A stretch of 64,000 bases of DNA from Paraburkholderia sp. D15 (GTDB taxonomy: Bacteria; Pseudomonadota; Gammaproteobacteria; Burkholderiales; Burkholderiaceae): positions 806,001 through 870,000 of the forward strand of contig NZ_CP110395.1 in NCBI RefSeq assembly GCF_029910215.1. Direction: 5' to 3'. The first letter of the stretch is position 1, and every line of letters starts with the position of its first letter. Shown piece after piece: positions 17,037 to 29,250 of the stretch. The notes under the pieces were generated by a model, which made no database searches, was not told where the DNA came from, and saw only the letters and a program-made list of their open reading frames with translations. A program made the translations under genes and the position numbers.

Positions 17037-18554
17037 ATGGCAAAGAGCAGAAGCAGTCAAGCGTTGAACAGGCCGGTCGACGATGCGTCGATGGCGCGTC
17101 GCGGATTCATCATAAAGTCGGCGTCATTGCTGGGCTTTTCTCTGGTGGGCGCACTGGCGGCTTGCGGTGGCGGCGGTGGTGCAGCGACGCCGGCTTCGTC
17201 GACATCCTCGTCGACGTCCTCCCGCAACCCAGCGGCCAGACTGTCGTATCTGATGCCGGGCGAGGACGCGCGTCACACGGCGACCTACATGGCCTTCGCA
17301 TCGGGAGCGGACGGCATCTGGACGCCCTTCACCGCGCAAAGCACGGACGCCGGGATCGACCGGGTTCGCGCGGACCTGATGGATGTGGCGAAAGCGATCG
17401 GCACATACGAGCCGGTCAACCTGCTCGTGCTGCCGGTCGACCTGGGTGCCGCGCAAAACCTGCTGGCGTCGCCGAGCGGCGCGAATCCCGGTATCCACGC
17501 GAGCTACGCGGCGCGAGCCGCCGGCGTCGGTGGCGTCAACCTGATTGCGCTCGACAATGGCTTCAACGATCTCTGGACGCGCGACACGGGTTGCGTGTTC
17601 GTGAAGGACAAGTCGAATGCCGACGCCTTGCGCGCGGTGAGCTTCAACTTCAACGGCTGGGGCAACGCGAACACGGACGGCGTGAACCTCAACGCGGGCA
17701 TGACCGTGCCGGCCGCAATCGCGGCAGGCAGCAACCGGTCGAAGGCGGGACGCTTCTTCCAGCCGTTCGCGAACGATCGCGCGCTGGCCACGTGGATGGC
17801 GCAGACCCAAAACGCGTCGCTGATTCAAAGCACGTTGACGCTGGAAGGCGGCGCGATCGAATTCGACGGCGAGGCGACCGCGATCCTGACGGAATCGGCG
17901 GTGCTGCACGTCAATCGCAATCCGCAACTCTTCAACATACCGGACGGCGTGGTCGCCAACGCGACGCTGCTGCCGACCGCGCGTGACACCGTGCTGGCCG
18001 AACTGCAACGCACGCTGGGCGTGCAGAAGATCATCTGGATTCCGGGCACGGCGACCTATCCGCGCGGCGCGGGCGTGGGCGCGCAGGGCGGCGCGGCGAC
18101 GCCCGCCAACGAGAGCGACATCACCAACGGGCACGTCGATTTCTACGCGAAGTTTCTCGCGCCGGGCGTGGTCGCGTACGCGGCCGATCCCGCCAACTCG
18201 ACCGCCGAACTGGCGATGATGGCCGCCAACTACCGCAATCTCGCGGGTCAGACGGACGCGCAGGGCCGGCCGCTCGTGCTGATTCCGCTGAACGTGCCGG
18301 CCCGCTACGGCACGTCGAACGGCGTGACGCTGAGCGACCGGCAGATGACGAATTTCGCCGCGGGCTACATCAACTTCTACAAGTGCAACGGCGCGCTGAT
18401 CGTGCCGAAGTTCAACGACGTCGCCGCCGACGCCGCAGCGGTCGCGGCGCTGCGACCGTACGCCGGATCGCGCGCGATCGTGCAGGTCGATATTCTCGGC
18501 ATCGCGTCGGGAGGCGGCGGTATCCATTGCGCGACGCGGGAAGTGCCGGCCTGA
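17037..18554 (+). CDS. Tat-type lipoprotein, agmatine deiminase family (paralogue 2)
   Basis: A 505-aa close paralogue of the protein at 9968, identical in length and co-linear along its whole length. The leader has MARRGFIIKS with a lipobox-like LAAC. The catalytic motifs DLWTRDTGCVF, TNGHVDFYAKF and GGGGIHC (C498) are intact. DNA identity to the first copy is unusually high in patches, with 94 identical consecutive bases at 17818-17911 and 10749-10842. The AAGGAAAA ribosome site directly precedes ATG 17037. It closes the right half of the cluster. It is probably an envelope-bound deiminase; the substrate is untested. Confidence 0.85.
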   Translation: MAKSRSSQALNRPVDDASMARRGFIIKSASLLGFSLVGALAACGGGGGAATPASSTSSSTSSRNPAARLSYLMPGEDARHTATYMAFASGADGIWTPFTAQSTDAGIDRVRADLMDVAKAIGTYEPVNLLVLPVDLGAAQNLLASPSGANPGIHASYAARAAGVGGVNLIALDNGFNDLWTRDTGCVFVKDKSNADALRAVSFNFNGWGNANTDGVNLNAGMTVPAAIAAGSNRSKAGRFFQPFANDRALATWMAQTQNASLIQSTLTLEGGAIEFDGEATAILTESAVLHVNRNPQLFNIPDGVVANATLLPTARDTVLAELQRTLGVQKIIWIPGTATYPRGAGVGAQGGAATPANESDITNGHVDFYAKFLAPGVVAYAADPANSTAELAMMAANYRNLAGQTDAQGRPLVLIPLNVPARYGTSNGVTLSDRQMTNFAAGYINFYKCNGALIVPKFNDVAADAAAVAALRPYAGSRAIVQVDILGIASGGGGIHCATREVPA

Positions 18555-18664
18555 GGCCCGCGCTACGCCTTTGTCATGTTCGCGTCGTCGCCGGGACACA
18601 AAGGCGACGCGGCCGTTCGTCGCGTTCTACGAGGATCTGCTGGTTTAGGCTAGCCGGCCGTGGG

Positions 18665-20158
18665 TCAAGCGGCGAGCGTCGTCTGGCTCGCCACCGTCGG
18701 CAACTCGAAGTAAAACGTGCTGCCCGCCGCCGGCTGATCGAGCAAACGGATGCGGCTGTGATGCAGTTCCAGCATGCGCCGCACGATCAGCAGCCCCAGA
18801 CCGCCGCCTTGATGCGCACCGCCCGGACTGAAGGTGAATGGCCGCTCGAACAGCGCATCGCGTTGCTCGGCTGGAATGCCGGGGCCGGTGTCGCTGACCG
18901 TCACGGCCACCTTGCCGTCCTTGTGCGCGAGCACCACGTCGATGCTGCCGCGCTCCGGCGTGTGACGGATCGCGTTGTCGAGCAGATTCGTCAGCACGCG
19001 TTCGATCATTCCCAGGTCCGCATTGACCACCGGCAGGCGCGCCGGGATATCCGCGCGCAACTGGATATGCCGGGCCTCCGCCGACAGCTCGAATTTCTGG
19101 AACACGTCCTGCACCAGATCGACCAGCGAGAACTGTTCGAGCGTGAGTTGCACGTTGCCATGTTCGAGCCGCGCGAGTTCGAACAGCGACTGCGCGAGCC
19201 GCCCGACCTTCACGCTTTGCGCGAGCGCGATCGCCAGATAGCGTTTGCGTTCCGTGTCGCCGAGCGTGTCGGCCTTCAGCGACAGCGTTTCCAGATAGCC
19301 ATGCAGCGAGGTGAGCGGCGTGCGCAGGTCGTGCGAGATATTGGCGATCAGTTCGCGACGCTGCTGGTCCTGCCGCGACAGCGCGCGCCATTGTTCGCCG
19401 ATGCGGTCCGCCATCTGCGCGAAAGTCGCTTCGAGCACGGTGATTTCGTCGCGCCGTCCGGGGCGTGACGAACGCGGCACGCTCGGTTGCGTGTCGGGTT
19501 CGCCGTCCGCGTCGAAGCGGCGCATTGCCTCGGTGAGCCGGCGCAGCGGCCGCGTGATCAGGCCGAACGCGGTCAGACCCGCGAGCAGCACCAGCAGCGC
19601 GACCAGCGCCATCGACCACAAGGTGTTGCGCAGTACCGAACTGGCCGCCACGCGCGCGGCCAGGGCGTCGTGTTCCTCGCCCAGCAGCACCACATAGATA
19701 TGGCCCGACGGCTGCTGGCCGCTCAATTGCAGCGGCGCGGCGCTGAACACCTTTCTGCCGTCGACGCTGCGTGGATCGTCGCCGAGAATCGGCAGCGCAT
19801 CGCCGGCGATGAACTGGCGGATCGGCGTGACGTCCACGCGTTCGCGCTTCACGTGACCGGCGGGCGCATCGTCGCCCTTGATGTTGCCCGCGTTGTCGAG
19901 CAGATACACCTCCACGCTCGGGTTCACCGCCATCAACTGGCCGAATAGCTGGCGCACGGCGTCGGGCCGCAAGCCGTTCGCGTCCATCAGCGGCGCGCGG
20001 TGCGCGATATGGTCGGCGAGATTTCTCGACAGGCTTTGCACGACTTCCTTCTCGTGCAGATCGCTGGAGCGGATCTGCAACCAGGCCGACGCGCCGCAGC
20101 ACGCGAGCAGCAACGCGGTGAAGACGATCGCGAGCCGTTGGGTGAGCGTGAGGTTCAC
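18665..20158 (-). CDS. Membrane sensor histidine kinase (EnvZ/BaeS class)
   Basis: A 497-aa two-component sensor. There is a TM helix at about 8-28, a periplasmic sensor region to about 180, a second TM (about 181-201), a HAMP linker, and a dimerisation/H-box with H276 (ANISHDLRTPLTS). The N-box (NLLDNAIRHTP) and G boxes (VSDTGPGIP, GGLGLLIVRR) of the catalytic ATP-binding domain are intact. The GTG start at 20158 overlaps the response regulator stop by four bases (GTGA), indicating translational coupling. It is transcribed away from dipZ. The signal is unknown; an envelope redox signal is plausible from context. Confidence 0.9.
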   Translation of the reverse strand: MNLTLTQRLAIVFTALLLACCGASAWLQIRSSDLHEKEVVQSLSRNLADHIAHRAPLMDANGLRPDAVRQLFGQLMAVNPSVEVYLLDNAGNIKGDDAPAGHVKRERVDVTPIRQFIAGDALPILGDDPRSVDGRKVFSAAPLQLSGQQPSGHIYVVLLGEEHDALAARVAASSVLRNTLWSMALVALLVLLAGLTAFGLITRPLRRLTEAMRRFDADGEPDTQPSVPRSSRPGRRDEITVLEATFAQMADRIGEQWRALSRQDQQRRELIANISHDLRTPLTSLHGYLETLSLKADTLGDTERKRYLAIALAQSVKVGRLAQSLFELARLEHGNVQLTLEQFSLVDLVQDVFQKFELSAEARHIQLRADIPARLPVVNADLGMIERVLTNLLDNAIRHTPERGSIDVVLAHKDGKVAVTVSDTGPGIPAEQRDALFERPFTFSPGGAHQGGGLGLLIVRRMLELHHSRIRLLDQPAAGSTFYFELPTVASQTTLAA

Positions 20159-20919
20159 GGTGTGTCCTTTGGCGGCGTAACGGACGCCGGCGTGGAGGCG
20201 GACGCGGGCGCATCGCCCGGCGCCGCGAGCTTGTAGCCGCGCCCCCACACCGTCACGATGCGTTCGGGCTGGGCCGGATCGGCCTCGATCTTCGCGCGCA
20301 GCCGGTTGATGTGGGTGTTCACCGTGTGTTCGTAGCCTTCGTGCTGATAGCCCCACACGGCGTTGAGCAGGTCCATCCGCGAGAACACCTTGCCCGGATG
20401 CTGGGCGAAGAAATACAGCAGGTCGAACTCGCGCGGCGTCAGCTCGATCGGTTTGCCGTCGGCGCGGGCCTCGCGCGTGAGCGGATCGATCGTGAGACCG
20501 GCGATCCGCAGGTTGCCGGCGTCGATGCGCGAGTCCTGCGCCATCGCCTGCACGCGCCGGAACAACGCCTTCACGCGGGCCACCAGTTCGAGCATCGAGA
20601 AGGGCTTGGCGAGATAGTCGTCGGCGCCGAGTTCGAGGCCGAGAATCCGGTGCACTTCGCTCGAACGGGCGCTGGTGATGATGATCGGCGTGTAGCGCGC
20701 CATCGCCCGGGCGCGCCGGCAAATCTCCAGACCGTCGACGCCCGGCAGCATCAGGTCGAGGATCAGCGCGTCCCAGTTGCCTTGCTCCAGCAACCGCAGG
20801 CCTTCGTTGCCGTCCGCGCTGTGCACGACCTCGTAACGCTCGTCCCGCAGATGCAGGCTCAGCACGTTGGCGATGTCGACGTCGTCCTCGACGATCAGGA
20901 TGCGTTTCGGTTGGTCCAT
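20155..20919 (-). CDS. OmpR-family response regulator
   Basis: A 254-aa response regulator. The receiver domain has acidic residues E11/D12, phospho-acceptor D55 (ALILDLMLPG) and conserved Lys (DDYLAKPFSMLELVARV). A C-terminal OmpR/PhoB winged helix contains ELTPREFDLLYFF and VNTHINRLRAKIE. It is encoded first, followed by its kinase with a 4-base overlap. Its start lies 273 bp from the divergent dipZ start, so it may control both itself and the dipZ-msrA unit. Confidence 0.92.
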   Translation of the reverse strand: MDQPKRILIVEDDVDIANVLSLHLRDERYEVVHSADGNEGLRLLEQGNWDALILDLMLPGVDGLEICRRARAMARYTPIIITSARSSEVHRILGLELGADDYLAKPFSMLELVARVKALFRRVQAMAQDSRIDAGNLRIAGLTIDPLTREARADGKPIELTPREFDLLYFFAQHPGKVFSRMDLLNAVWGYQHEGYEHTVNTHINRLRAKIEADPAQPERIVTVWGRGYKLAAPGDAPASASTPASVTPPKDTP

Positions 20920-21192
20920 GCGAGGGTCCGTGGCGGGGGCGGTGGGTGGTCAGACGGATGCGGATGGAGCCGCGGCCGTGGCGTCATTGTGCGCAATTTC
21001 GGGGCAGCGAGTTATCACATTTAATTTAACTTTTCGTGAGGACTTCGACACCGTGCGCGCACTACGATGCGTCCATCTCCTCGAATCCGGCGCGCCCGGT
21101 CCAGCTTTCCCGACCCGGACGCGCCGCTGCCGAGCTCCGCTCGCTGACATTCACGACACTTACGACACTCATCACTCACGCCCGGAACCGAC

Positions 21193-23154
<1,962 letters not shown>

Positions 23155-23225
23155 CGGGGCCGGCGCGCGGAGCAGGCGGCGCTGGCTGGTGGATGCCGTG
23201 TGCTCCCGGATGCGCTGTCTGCGGG

Positions 23226-23265
23226 TGCGCGTAGTTGCGCTTAGTTGCGCGTAGTTGTGTCTGAT
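23226..23265. repeat. Short 10-bp tandem repeat between dipZ and msrA
   Basis: Four 10-base units: TGCGCGTAGT, TGCGCTTAGT, TGCGCGTAGT and a divergent TGTGTCTGAT. The array lies in the 152-bp gap before msrA. Confidence 0.65.
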
Positions 23266-23306
23266 TGCGTGTGACCCGATCACTTCTTGTTTGAAGGCTA
23301 GACATC

Positions 23307-24068
23307 ATGGATACGAAAAGCGTTGAACGGTCGTTGTCGAAGTCGTCGTTGCGGTCGACGTCGCCCAGGCGTTCGCCGTTGACTGGACTGGCAGTCTGCG
23401 CCGCATTGCTTGCCGGCGTGTTCGCCGTGCAGCACGTCGCGCACTCCGCCGAGGCGGTCACCAAAATTCCACCGCCCGCGCAGGATGAAAAAGCCGGCGC
23501 CGCGCACAGCGAAACCGCGGTCTTCGCGGGCGGCTGCTTCTGGGGCGTGCAGGGCGTGTTCGAACACGTGCGCGGCGTGAAGCAGGTGGCGTCGGGTTAC
23601 AGCGGCGGCGCGGCGGGCACCGCGCAATACGAAACCGTCAGCGAAGGCGATACCGGCCACGCCGAGTCCGTACAGATTACGTACGACCCGACGCAGATCA
23701 GCTACGGCCGCTTGCTGCAGATTTTCTTTTCGGTCGCGCATGATCCGACCGAGCTGAACTACCAGGGCCCCGATCACGGCACGCAGTACCGGTCAGCGAT
23801 TTTCCCCGCGGATGCGCAGCAGCGCAGCGTCGCGCAGGCCTACATCGCGCAGCTGGACAAGGCACACGTGTATTCGGCGCCGGTCGTCACGCGTGTGGAG
23901 GATTTCAAGGGCTTCTATCCGGCGGAAAACTATCACCAGAATTTCCTCGCGCTGCATCCGGATTACCCGTACATCGCGATCAACGATATGCCGAAGGTGA
24001 GCGCGTTGAAGAAGATGTTCCCGGATCTGTATCGCAACGATCCGGTGTTGTTGAAGGTGGGTGGTTAG
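23307..24068 (+). CDS. msrA: Exported one-Cys methionine sulfoxide reductase A
   Basis: A 253-aa peptide-methionine (S)-S-oxide reductase. The N-terminal hydrophobic segment (GLAVCAALLAGVFAVQHVAHSAEA) marks export or membrane anchoring, and the MsrA domain has the active site AVFAGGCFWGVQG with C77. Other family motifs are SGYSGG, HAESVQITYDP, DHGTQYRSAIF and YHQNFL. No further Cys occurs after C77, so the mature enzyme lacks resolving cysteines. It follows dipZ, whose thioredoxin-like domain could reduce it directly. There is no MsrB domain or gene nearby. Confidence 0.92.
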   Translation: MDTKSVERSLSKSSLRSTSPRRSPLTGLAVCAALLAGVFAVQHVAHSAEAVTKIPPPAQDEKAGAAHSETAVFAGGCFWGVQGVFEHVRGVKQVASGYSGGAAGTAQYETVSEGDTGHAESVQITYDPTQISYGRLLQIFFSVAHDPTELNYQGPDHGTQYRSAIFPADAQQRSVAQAYIAQLDKAHVYSAPVVTRVEDFKGFYPAENYHQNFLALHPDYPYIAINDMPKVSALKKMFPDLYRNDPVLLKVGG

Positions 24069-24084
24069 TAGAAACGGCAGCCAC

Positions 24085-24109
24085 TGCGCACCGGCCAGGC
24101 CGGTGCGCA
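24085..24109 (+). terminator. Hairpin after msrA
   Basis: Near-perfect 25-base palindrome (12 bases each side of a single A), about 16 bases after the msrA stop. No poly-T follows, so it is a possible terminator or mRNA-end structure. Confidence 0.45.
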
Positions 24110-24304
24110 ACTTCATGAAGCGGTGGAGCATCCGGCGCGGGGTTTCTCGGACCGAAGCGGGCGGTGTTCTCGCGGCCGCCACCGTGTTGGTTAGCGCGGG
24201 AATCACTTCTTCCCATTGACGCTTGATTGAAGGGGTTTATCGAACTGGCGCGGAGGCCTGGAATGGCTTCGGCCGTGTCGAGGACTTCACTCTGACCGGC
24301 GCGC

Positions 24305-25216
24305 TTAAAGCAGGCTCTGCTGCAAGGGTTGCCGATGTTCCCAAACCTTGACGATGGTCGATTCGATGACGAGTTTCGCGCCCGCGATGCTCTGCACCTG
24401 GCGTAAATCGACGACGAGCACGTCGCCTTTACCGAAGCGCTCGCCCGCATCGATCTTCGCAAGAAACGCCTTGTCTTCGATCGGTGCATGAAAGCTGGCG
24501 ATGCCGTCATGCACGCGCCATTTGTTGCCGTCCTTGAAGGTCAGCGATTCGATGGTCAGCAGTCTTTTCGATGTCGTGTCGGAGACGACTTCGGCTCCCG
24601 CATCGGAGGTCGACGCACTAAACGAGGCGATCTCGTCGTCGCGAACGTCGAGTACCACGGTATCACTGACCACCACGCCGAATTCAGTGATGCCGTCGCG
24701 TTCCAGCGGAGAGACCACCTTTTCGAGACTGGATCGAACGACGACGTTCCGATACAGGCGGATCACGTCGCGCTCGACCTCGATCGCTTCGGTTTGAGAC
24801 ATCCAGACCTTTGCCACATCGCCTTTCTGTTCGATCTTGATGGGCGGCCGTCCTTTGAGCATGCGCAACAGGCCGATCAACCCGCCGGCCAATCCGCCAC
24901 CGGTAATGCCGACGATCTGCATGATGGTCCAGCCGTTCGCGATCGCCGTTGCTCCGTTTCCGGAAAAGATATCCTTGATCTGCGAAAGCAGGTGCTGCGA
25001 AGCGATCAGGTCGATCCCGAATGAGCCGGCCTTGAAGCTGGCATTCACCTGCACCCGAACTTCCGCCGCCTCGCCGTTTATCTCCTTGTTCGCGGCCGTG
25101 AACAGGTCGGCGAACGCGACAAGCGCCGGGGCGAGGTCGCGCACATCCATCCGATGCTCTTTAAGAGCCGGGCCGTCGTACACGACGTGAAAACGCTCAT
25201 GGTTGCTCATGTCCAT
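24305..25216 (-). CDS. Hypothetical protein with Gly-rich membrane segment
   Basis: A 303-aa protein not recognised as a characterised family. The N-terminal part (about 1-75) is beta/alpha with FHVVYDGPALKEHRMDVRDLAPALVAF. A glycine-rich hydrophobic stretch at about 93-120 (IVGITGGGLAGGLIGLLRML) could be one membrane helix. The C-terminal part is beta-strand-rich with a repeated (V/I)-x-D pattern. Base composition is lower in GC than the flanking genes, and the protein lies alone between msrA and the groES promoter region, so recent acquisition is possible. Starts at 25216 and 25210 are both plausible, and no good ribosome site separates them. Confidence 0.65.
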   Translation of the reverse strand: MDMSNHERFHVVYDGPALKEHRMDVRDLAPALVAFADLFTAANKEINGEAAEVRVQVNASFKAGSFGIDLIASQHLLSQIKDIFSGNGATAIANGWTIMQIVGITGGGLAGGLIGLLRMLKGRPPIKIEQKGDVAKVWMSQTEAIEVERDVIRLYRNVVVRSSLEKVVSPLERDGITEFGVVVSDTVVLDVRDDEIASFSASTSDAGAEVVSDTTSKRLLTIESLTFKDGNKWRVHDGIASFHAPIEDKAFLAKIDAGERFGKGDVLVVDLRQVQSIAGAKLVIESTIVKVWEHRQPLQQSLL

Positions 25217-25592
25217 AGTTTAAGGGCAGCGCAATATGGTATCCAGGGCCGCAACAGTGAAGAGCGGGGCACGGCATCTTGCCCTGAATGCAATGGACAG
25301 ACAATTTTCGAGAAAGCTGACCGGGAGTGGCGCGTGGTCGATTGCTAAGCGGATAGGGATTTTTCCCTATCGGACGAATCGTCGCGCATCAAACCGGCTC
25401 TCCTGATCCTCTGACGCGATCTTCCGGAGCGCCCGGCATTCCATTGCATGAAAACGTGGGACGACAGCGTAGCTGTATGTTTTACAAAGAGAATTGCGCA
25501 ATGGAACCGGACGGCTCACGCGTCGCGAGCGGCCGATTTGAGGGCCAAGGCGTCGAGAATGAGCGCCGCTAGCCCTGTCCGCCATCCCCTTC
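25217..25592. other. Low-information stretch before groES promoter
   Basis: No confident gene. A plus-strand frame ending at 25348 encodes a C-terminal CPEC motif and stops 3 bases before a perfect 8-bp hairpin with TTTT loop (25352-25371). This could be the tail of a small decayed or mobile gene, but no start or ribosome site was convincing. Confidence 0.45.
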
Positions 25593-25621
25593 TTGAATTT
25601 GTCACCACCCGTCCATATAAT
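25593..25621 (+). promoter_or_regulatory. Sigma70-type groES promoter
   Basis: TTGAAT (25593-25598), 17-base spacer, TATAAT (25616-25621). The -10 box abuts the CIRCE element, so HrcA binding there would block initiation. Confidence 0.8.
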
Positions 25622-25647
25622 TAGCACTCGCTGCACGAGAGTGCTAA
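25621..25647. promoter_or_regulatory. CIRCE operator (HrcA site)
   Basis: Perfect CIRCE: TTAGCACTC, 9-base spacer, GAGTGCTAA. It is 71 bases before the groES start and overlaps the end of the -10 box. It indicates HrcA repression of groES-groEL, as in many Burkholderia. Confidence 0.95.
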
Positions 25648-25718
25648 CAACATCGCCGGTTGGCTCTGCCAGCCGGGTTTTCTCAGCGTTCTTCAGTCTC
25701 AATCAGAGAGGAGTATGT

Positions 25719-26009
25719 ATGAACCTTCGTCCTTTGCATGATCGCGTGATCGTCAAACGTCTGGATCAAGAAACCAAGACCGCGTCGGGCATCGTGATCC
25801 CCGAAGCCGCAGCGGAAAAGCCGGATCAAGGCGAAATCCTCGCAGTCGGCCCGGGCAAGCGTGACGACAAGGGCGCTCAAATCGCGCTCGACGTGAAGGT
25901 CGGTGACCGCGTCCTGTTCGGCAAGTACGCAGGCCAGACCGTCAAGGTCGACGGCAACGAACTGCTCGTGATGCGCGAAGAAGACATCATGGCCGTGGTG
26001 CAGAAGTAA
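25719..26009 (+). CDS. groES: Co-chaperonin GroES
   Basis: A 96-aa co-chaperonin that caps the GroEL chamber. It matches the family from start to stop: [15 protein letters not shown], the mobile loop with KTASGIVIP, and the terminal DIMAVVQK. The ATG has GAGGAG upstream. It is first in the heat-shock operon with groEL 53 bases downstream and is controlled by the CIRCE at 25621-25647. Confidence 0.97.
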   Translation: MNLRPLHDRVIVKRLDQETKTASGIVIPEAAAEKPDQGEILAVGPGKRDDKGAQIALDVKVGDRVLFGKYAGQTVKVDGNELLVMREEDIMAVVQK

Positions 26010-26059
26010 GCGCATAGACGCTACTTCCCGGTCATATCCCAAAGAATTCAAGGAGTTAG

Positions 26060-27703
<1,644 letters not shown>

Positions 27704-27770
27704 TTTCGCTCGGGCCTCGCCAGAGGCTCGACTGGAAACACATGGGAAAGTGCGTCGCGAGACGTGCTTT

Positions 27771-27814
27771 CCAAAAGCAAAAAACCCGCAGCGATGCGGG
27801 TTTTTTGCTTTTGG
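27771..27814. terminator. Strong intrinsic terminator after groEL
   Basis: Two 20-base arms (27771-27790 and 27795-27814) form a perfect stem with a GCGA loop. Six Ts follow the GC core on the plus strand and matching A-runs flank it, so it can function in both orientations. It sits 68 bases after groEL. Confidence 0.92.
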
Positions 27815-27878
27815 AGCGGGCGGAATGGATGCGGGAAAGACTCGGGCGGAAGCAAGCCTTGGTCAAGACACAACGAAG

Positions 27879-27898
27879 TGCCGCCCGCGCGGGCGGCA
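27879..27898 (-). terminator. GC palindrome downstream of thiD
   Basis: Perfect 20-base palindrome about 30 bases past the thiD stop on the minus strand, followed on that strand by a short pyrimidine stretch. Probably a terminator or mRNA-end structure. Confidence 0.45.
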
Positions 27899-27927
27899 TG
27901 TGATCTAGCCGCCCTGACAACCCGGCA

Positions 27928-28788
27928 TCAGTGTCGTGCTTCGCCCGGCGTCGCGCCTTTGCCGCTAGTCGGCGGCGTGTCCTCTTCGTTGCTGCGCGCC
28001 CAGAAAAAGCGATCCGGCATATAAGCGCCCATGCCTGGGCGGAACGCATTGCGCATCGCCTGATACAGATATTCCTGCGCTTCACGTACCGCCTCGGCCG
28101 GGTCCTGGCCATTGGCCAGCAGCGCGGCAATCGCGGAGCCCAGCGTGTCCGTCAACCCCGTGATCCGATGGCTGCCGCGGTCCCACATGTCCTGACGCAA
28201 CTGGCCGTCTTCACTGAACAGCGTGTTCACCAGCCGATGCGTCCCGGTTTCCGTCGACAGAATGTATTCGCAGCCTTGCGACAGCAAATGCGAGATCGCG
28301 GCGTCGAGTGTCGGGGCTTCCGCGTCGCCGTCGGGCTGGGCGAGTGCGAGCAGGGTGGTGGCGTCCGCAACCAGCAGCGTGGTCTGCGGTGCGAGCAGGT
28401 CGGCGATCGCTTCGCGCAGTTCGTCGGCGGCGAGCACGTGTTCGTCGTCGAGCGTGAAATCAGGCGCGAGGATCAGCGGCACGTCGTCGTAATCGGCGAC
28501 GACTTCGGCGATGGCGCTCACCACTTCCGCACGCGTGCAGGCGCCGACCTTGAAGGCGGCGATCGGCATGTCTTCGAGCAGCATCCGCGCTTGTGTCGCG
28601 ACCACTTCGGGGTCGAGTCCGGTGACTTCGTCGCAGCTCGCCGAGTCGCGCACCGTGTAGCCGGTGAGCACGGACACGCCATGGCAGCCCATGCTGGCAA
28701 GGGTCATCAGGTCAGCTTGCAGGCCGGAGCCGCCGGTGGGATCGGAGAGGCCGAAGGTGAGGACGATCGGAGGCGTATCGCTGGGCAT
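27928..28788 (-). CDS. thiD: Hydroxymethylpyrimidine/phosphomethylpyrimidine kinase (ThiD)
   Basis: ThiD phosphorylates hydroxymethylpyrimidine and its phosphate in thiamine pyrophosphate synthesis. The PfkB/ribokinase-like signatures are FGLSDPTGGSGLQADL near the N-terminus and the anion-hole region ITGLTDTLGSAIAALLANG. ATG 28788 (286 aa) was preferred over a TTG 12 bases upstream that lacks a ribosome site. The downstream region has a GC palindrome. It is divergent from the rubredoxin gene, a common arrangement in this family of bacteria. Confidence 0.9.
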   Translation of the reverse strand: MPSDTPPIVLTFGLSDPTGGSGLQADLMTLASMGCHGVSVLTGYTVRDSASCDEVTGLDPEVVATQARMLLEDMPIAAFKVGACTRAEVVSAIAEVVADYDDVPLILAPDFTLDDEHVLAADELREAIADLLAPQTTLLVADATTLLALAQPDGDAEAPTLDAAISHLLSQGCEYILSTETGTHRLVNTLFSEDGQLRQDMWDRGSHRITGLTDTLGSAIAALLANGQDPAEAVREAQEYLYQAMRNAFRPGMGAYMPDRFFWARSNEEDTPPTSGKGATPGEARH

Positions 28789-29079
28789 GAAAATTGGCAA
28801 AAAGGAGCTAAATTTGGGCGCGGTAGGCGCGCGATCGGCTCAATTATGCGGCCTAAACCGTCACGAGGGCGTTTTTTCGCATCCGTGAATCCACGGGCGG
28901 CGGCGAGTGCCCGCGCGTTGCGCCGCGAGCTTGCATGAACGTTGTTTGAGCCGACGCAAAGCGCATAAGCAAAGGCCGCCGCGCGCTACGCCGACGCGTT
29001 TCTGATTGCTAGGCATTGGGGCGGCAACACGGTACCATCATGGCTCCCGTTTCCACGGACTCTACGACGCGACACAAGA

Positions 29080-29250
29080 ATGGAATATCAAAGCTGGATG
29101 TGCCTGATTTGCGGCTGGATTTACGACGAAGAAGCCGGTTTGCCGGACGAAGGCATCGCGCCGGGCACCCGCTGGGCGGACGTTCCCATTAACTGGACTT
29201 GCCCGGAATGCGGCGCGCGCAAGGAAGACTTCGAGATGGTCCAGATCTGA
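29080..29250 (+). CDS. Rubredoxin
   Basis: A 56-aa electron carrier. It has both iron-ligand pairs, CLIC (C8/C11) and CPEC (C41/C44), with MEYQSWMCLICGWIYDEEAG and the conserved PEDF-type tail GARKEDFEMVQI. The ATG at 29080 is 9 bases after an ACAAG stretch. It lies beside thiD and upstream of a FimL-like gene; in related bacteria rubredoxin flanks the pil-chp chemosensory genes. Physiological partner unknown. Confidence 0.94.
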   Translation: MEYQSWMCLICGWIYDEEAGLPDEGIAPGTRWADVPINWTCPECGARKEDFEMVQI

